From the NCBI RefSeq assembly GCF_000422445.1, contig NZ_AULU01000018.1, positions 28,848 through 92,847 of the forward strand: a DNA stretch of 64,000 nucleotides. Reading direction: 5' to 3'. The position numbers and the translations under genes are program-made. The notes beneath the pieces are model-generated. The model was not told the origin of the DNA. It worked only from the letters and a program-made list of their open reading frames with translations, and made no database searches. Each line of letters starts with the position of its first letter. Within the stretch, counting starts at the first letter, position 1. Source of the DNA: Paenibacillus assamensis DSM 18201. GTDB lineage: Bacteria; Bacillota; Bacilli; Paenibacillales; Paenibacillaceae. Shown in pieces: positions 61,802 to 64,000 of the stretch.

Positions 61802-64000
61802 TTACTGCTTAAGCCAAACTTCCTGACCTTCTTTTAACAAATACCGATGAGCTGTAGAAGCCTCCATTATTTCGTCATATGCCCAATACGTAGGTTGGAC
61901 ATCTTTCCACTTTGGCATTGCATCAATAGATGCTGGTGTACGTCCAAGTATTTTATTGATTAGCACAACAACCTGTGCTCGTGTCAGGGATTGCTGTGGA
62001 CGATACGTTCCATCTGGGAAGCCTTTCAATAGGTTAGTTTCTGAAGCTGTTTGAATATATGCCTCAGCCCAATGGCCTTTCACATCTGTAAAGTCCGATG
62101 ACTGCGCTTCGCTGGTCTTCAACTGCTTCAGCTTGCTCGCAATAATAGCAATTTCAGCACGCGTCACTGTTTGATCAGGCTGGAACCGCCCGTGCTTATC
62201 CCCTATCATAAGCTTGCTTTGTGCCACTGCAGCAATATGTTTATTCGCCCAATGCGATGCCTCCACATCGGTGAAAGCAATCGTTTGCTTTTTAGACTGT
62301 TCCGCTTGAAGGAAAAGACGAGCTAGTATGGAAGCGAGTTCAGCCCTCGTAATTCCTTGATTCGGACGGAATGTACCATCTTTATAACCACGTATATACG
62401 GAGCATGTTCCTTCGTCTCATTGACCATACGAATATCTAGTTTCAGAGCCGTATGCTTAACATGAATAGCTGTTGCAGATTGTTCCTTGCGGCTGTCGTA
62501 CGTTTTAAATCCTTCTTTTTCAGCGATGACATAATAGTCCCCTTCAGGGAAGAGCAGCCAGCCGAATCGACCTTCTGTATCACTGTACTGGACATTTTCG
62601 TTAACTGATAGTTTCTTCGCTTCGATTCTTGGCAGCACCACTTGAGTACCAGAAACTCTGCCTTTCTGTTTGTTAAGCTCTGTATCAGCCCAATATACAC
62701 TCACCTTAGCTCCAGAAATAGGCTGCTTCGTTGCTGCATCTCTTATAACGCTAAATGGATCGATGGCTGTTACTCTCATGACTGCCTTATCTGAAGAATG
62801 AACAACTAGTTCACCTTCTGTGCCTGCAAGTCGTTGCCCATTTATTGCTGTTACAAATAAATGTACGCGATACGTGCCTTTTGATAACGGCTTAAATGTA
62901 AAAGTACCATCAGACGCGATCATAATATTTTGCTGCAATTGTTTATTGCTAGTTGAATCGTAAATATCCGCAGATAATAGTAAATTAGCATCAATTAAAT
63001 GTCCGACAGGAACTTGATGTATCGATCCATTTGCATCAATGACTTGAATACTGCCTTTACTGTCTTTTGGCGTGTAATCACCTGACCCATTGGATCCACC
63101 GTTCGATGCTGGAGCTTCACGAGTAAGGGTTACTGAGTATAGCTTTGATGATCCATCTTGTGCGGTAACGAGTATCGCTATCGGGTTCGCTCCGACTTTT
63201 AGTGTAGCTTTTACTGCAGTTCCATTCGCTGCTGCTGTTCCATTTATCATAATGGTTGAAGAGGCATCTGCTGCAATTGCACTGATGTTTACTTCATACA
63301 CCGCATTCGTAACGGTTGCCGTGTAGTTCGTATTCCCCGATGAGAATGTCGGACTCAACGTGCCTGCACTCAGCGTCAAACTGCTTAAGTCCGCATTGCT
63401 TGACTGCGGTGGAGTTGAACGTGTAACAATTACTGTGTATGTTTTCGTCGTACCATTCTGCGCGGTAACAAGTATGCTAATCGCGTTGGCTCCGATGTTG
63501 AGCGGGACTTTTACAGTAGTTCCATTTGCTGCTGCCGTCCCGTTAATTGTAAGTGTTGCCGCAGCATCCGATGCTATCGCGCTAACGTCTACATCATATA
63601 CGGCATTGGTTACGCTTGCCGTGTAGCTCGCCGTACCAGATGCAAACGCCGGGCTTAATGTGCCCGCACTGAGCGTCAAGTTGCTCAAGTTCGCATTGCT
63701 CGACTGCGGCGGTGTTGCACGTGTCACTGTCACCGTATACGTCTTCGGCGTTCCATCTTCCGCCGTTACGACTACCGTTATCGGGTTCGGTCCCACATTT
63801 AACGGCACTCGCGACGCGCTGCCACTTGCTACAGCAACACCGTTCACTGTTACGCTCGCTTTGCTATCCGCTACTGTTGGCGTTACATCCAACTCTGTTA
63901 CACCACTTGCCACGTTCGCCGTGTAGCTCGTTGTTCCAGACGCAAATGCTGGACTCAACGTTCCCGCGCTTAGCGTCAAACTGCCCAAATCCGCGTTGCT
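61802..64000 (-). CDS. Large surface protein with cadherin-like repeats and three SLH domains, N-terminus beyond the window
   Basis: The frame stays open to the window edge, so the visible 730 or so residues are the C-terminal part. From the N-side: at least three copies of a cadherin-like beta-sandwich repeat of about 100 residues (each with LTLSAGTLSPAFASGTASYT-like start and a TVTVTR-type end), a middle region with carboxypeptidase-regulatory-like strands (SDKAVMRVTAIDPFSVI, YSDTEGRFGWLLFPEGDYYV), and three SLH domains (IRGYKDGTFRPNQGITRAEL; HWANKHIAAVAQSKLM; HWAEAYIQTASETNLLKG). SLH domains bind pyruvylated secondary wall polymer and hold the protein at the cell surface. Confidence 0.88.
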   Translation of the reverse strand, partial: SNADLGSLTLSAGTLSPAFASGTTSYTANVASGVTELDVTPTVADSKASVTVNGVAVASGSASRVPLNVGPNPITVVVTAEDGTPKTYTVTVTRATPPQSSNANLSNLTLSAGTLSPAFASGTASYTASVTNAVYDVDVSAIASDAAATLTINGTAAANGTTVKVPLNIGANAISILVTAQNGTTKTYTVIVTRSTPPQSSNADLSSLTLSAGTLSPTFSSGNTNYTATVTNAVYEVNISAIAADASSTIMINGTAAANGTAVKATLKVGANPIAILVTAQDGSSKLYSVTLTREAPASNGGSNGSGDYTPKDSKGSIQVIDANGSIHQVPVGHLIDANLLLSADIYDSTSNKQLQQNIMIASDGTFTFKPLSKGTYRVHLFVTAINGQRLAGTEGELVVHSSDKAVMRVTAIDPFSVIRDAATKQPISGAKVSVYWADTELNKQKGRVSGTQVVLPRIEAKKLSVNENVQYSDTEGRFGWLLFPEGDYYVIAEKEGFKTYDSRKEQSATAIHVKHTALKLDIRMVNETKEHAPYIRGYKDGTFRPNQGITRAELASILARLFLQAEQSKKQTIAFTDVEASHWANKHIAAVAQSKLMIGDKHGRFQPDQTVTRAEIAIIASKLKQLKTSEAQSSDFTDVKGHWAEAYIQTASETNLLKGFPDGTYRPQQSLTRAQVVVLINKILGRTPASIDAMPKWKDVQPTYWAYDEIMEASTAHRYLLKEGQEVWLKQ

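Noticed and set aside
63090..63926. Three similar plus-strand ORFs of 78-88 codons spaced 300 bases apart.
   Set aside because: They are antisense shadows of the cadherin-like repeats of the SLH protein.
1..64000. Searched by eye for CRISPR repeats, tRNA and rRNA genes, transposases, phage genes and att-type direct repeats.
   Set aside because: None was recognised. The only repeated units seen are the 49.9-50.1 kb repeats, the SLH-protein repeats and paralogous gene pairs.

Overview
The window looks like chromosomal DNA of a Gram-positive, spore-former-type bacterium of the Paenibacillaceae (Paenibacillus-like). The reasons are strong AGGAGG-type ribosome binding sites, many T-tailed hairpin terminators, an rsbV-rsbW-sigB locus, a futalosine-type menaquinone gene pair (mqnB, mqnD), an S-layer-homology (SLH) surface protein, KP43-like secreted subtilases and a ComX/ComP/ComA-like quorum-sensing locus. 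No rRNA, tRNA, CRISPR array, prophage or insertion sequence was recognised.

Layout. 1-4.1 kb: asparaginase (cut by the window edge), PAP2 phosphatase, YtxH-type stress protein, amino-acid permease. 4.2-10.5 kb: a general-stress regulatory island. It runs, in transcription order, REC-PP2C phosphatase, CheR-type methyltransferase, REC-histidine kinase, rsbV, rsbW, sigB. Next to it are two small stress-type membrane proteins with divergent SigB-like promoters. 10.6-15.4 kb: cystine transporter, small envelope proteins, RNA 2',3'-cyclic phosphodiesterase, and two decayed genes (LOG family, MazG family). 15.6-20.5 kb: comA-comP-comX with a cluster of ComA-like half-sites in front of comX. No comQ is present; a stand-alone lantibiotic-dehydratase C-terminal-type protein lies in the position where comQ would be expected, behind a structured leader. 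20.6-22.1 kb: TetR regulator with a near-perfect palindromic operator, and a metallo-beta-lactamase-fold hydrolase. 22.2-28.7 kb: NUDIX protein, an rtcB - unknown - rtcB operon, a broken small ORF, a membrane acyltransferase. 28.9-35.3 kb: three class-C beta-lactamase-type domains in two genes, then a membrane 'sensor' protein and a histidine kinase fused to its own response regulator. 35.5-43.2 kb: YfhP-like membrane protein, M29 aminopeptidase, two tandem secreted subtilases. 43.6-49.7 kb: AraC regulator, short-chain dehydrogenase, csaA, two gene remnants, fumC behind a Fur-like box, a Ser-rich lipoprotein. 49.9-50.1 kb: four copies of a short intergenic repeat. 50.3-64 kb: mqnB-mqnD, two SRPBCC proteins, an orphan pair of Opp-type permeases, patatin, a UvrA paralogue, an HD-hydrolase remnant, PlsC, and a large SLH protein with 300-bp repeats that runs off the window.

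The most interesting regions are the comXPA locus without comQ, the SigB partner-switching module with a CheR protein and phospho-relay parts, the single-chain kinase/regulator fusion, the two-rtcB operon, and an unexplained structured element at 20.33-20.46 kb. Gene decay recurs in the spaces between genes (six remnants), and tandem paralogues recur as well (rtcB, serine hydrolases, subtilases, SRPBCC). All family assignments come from reading motifs by eye; no database search was run.
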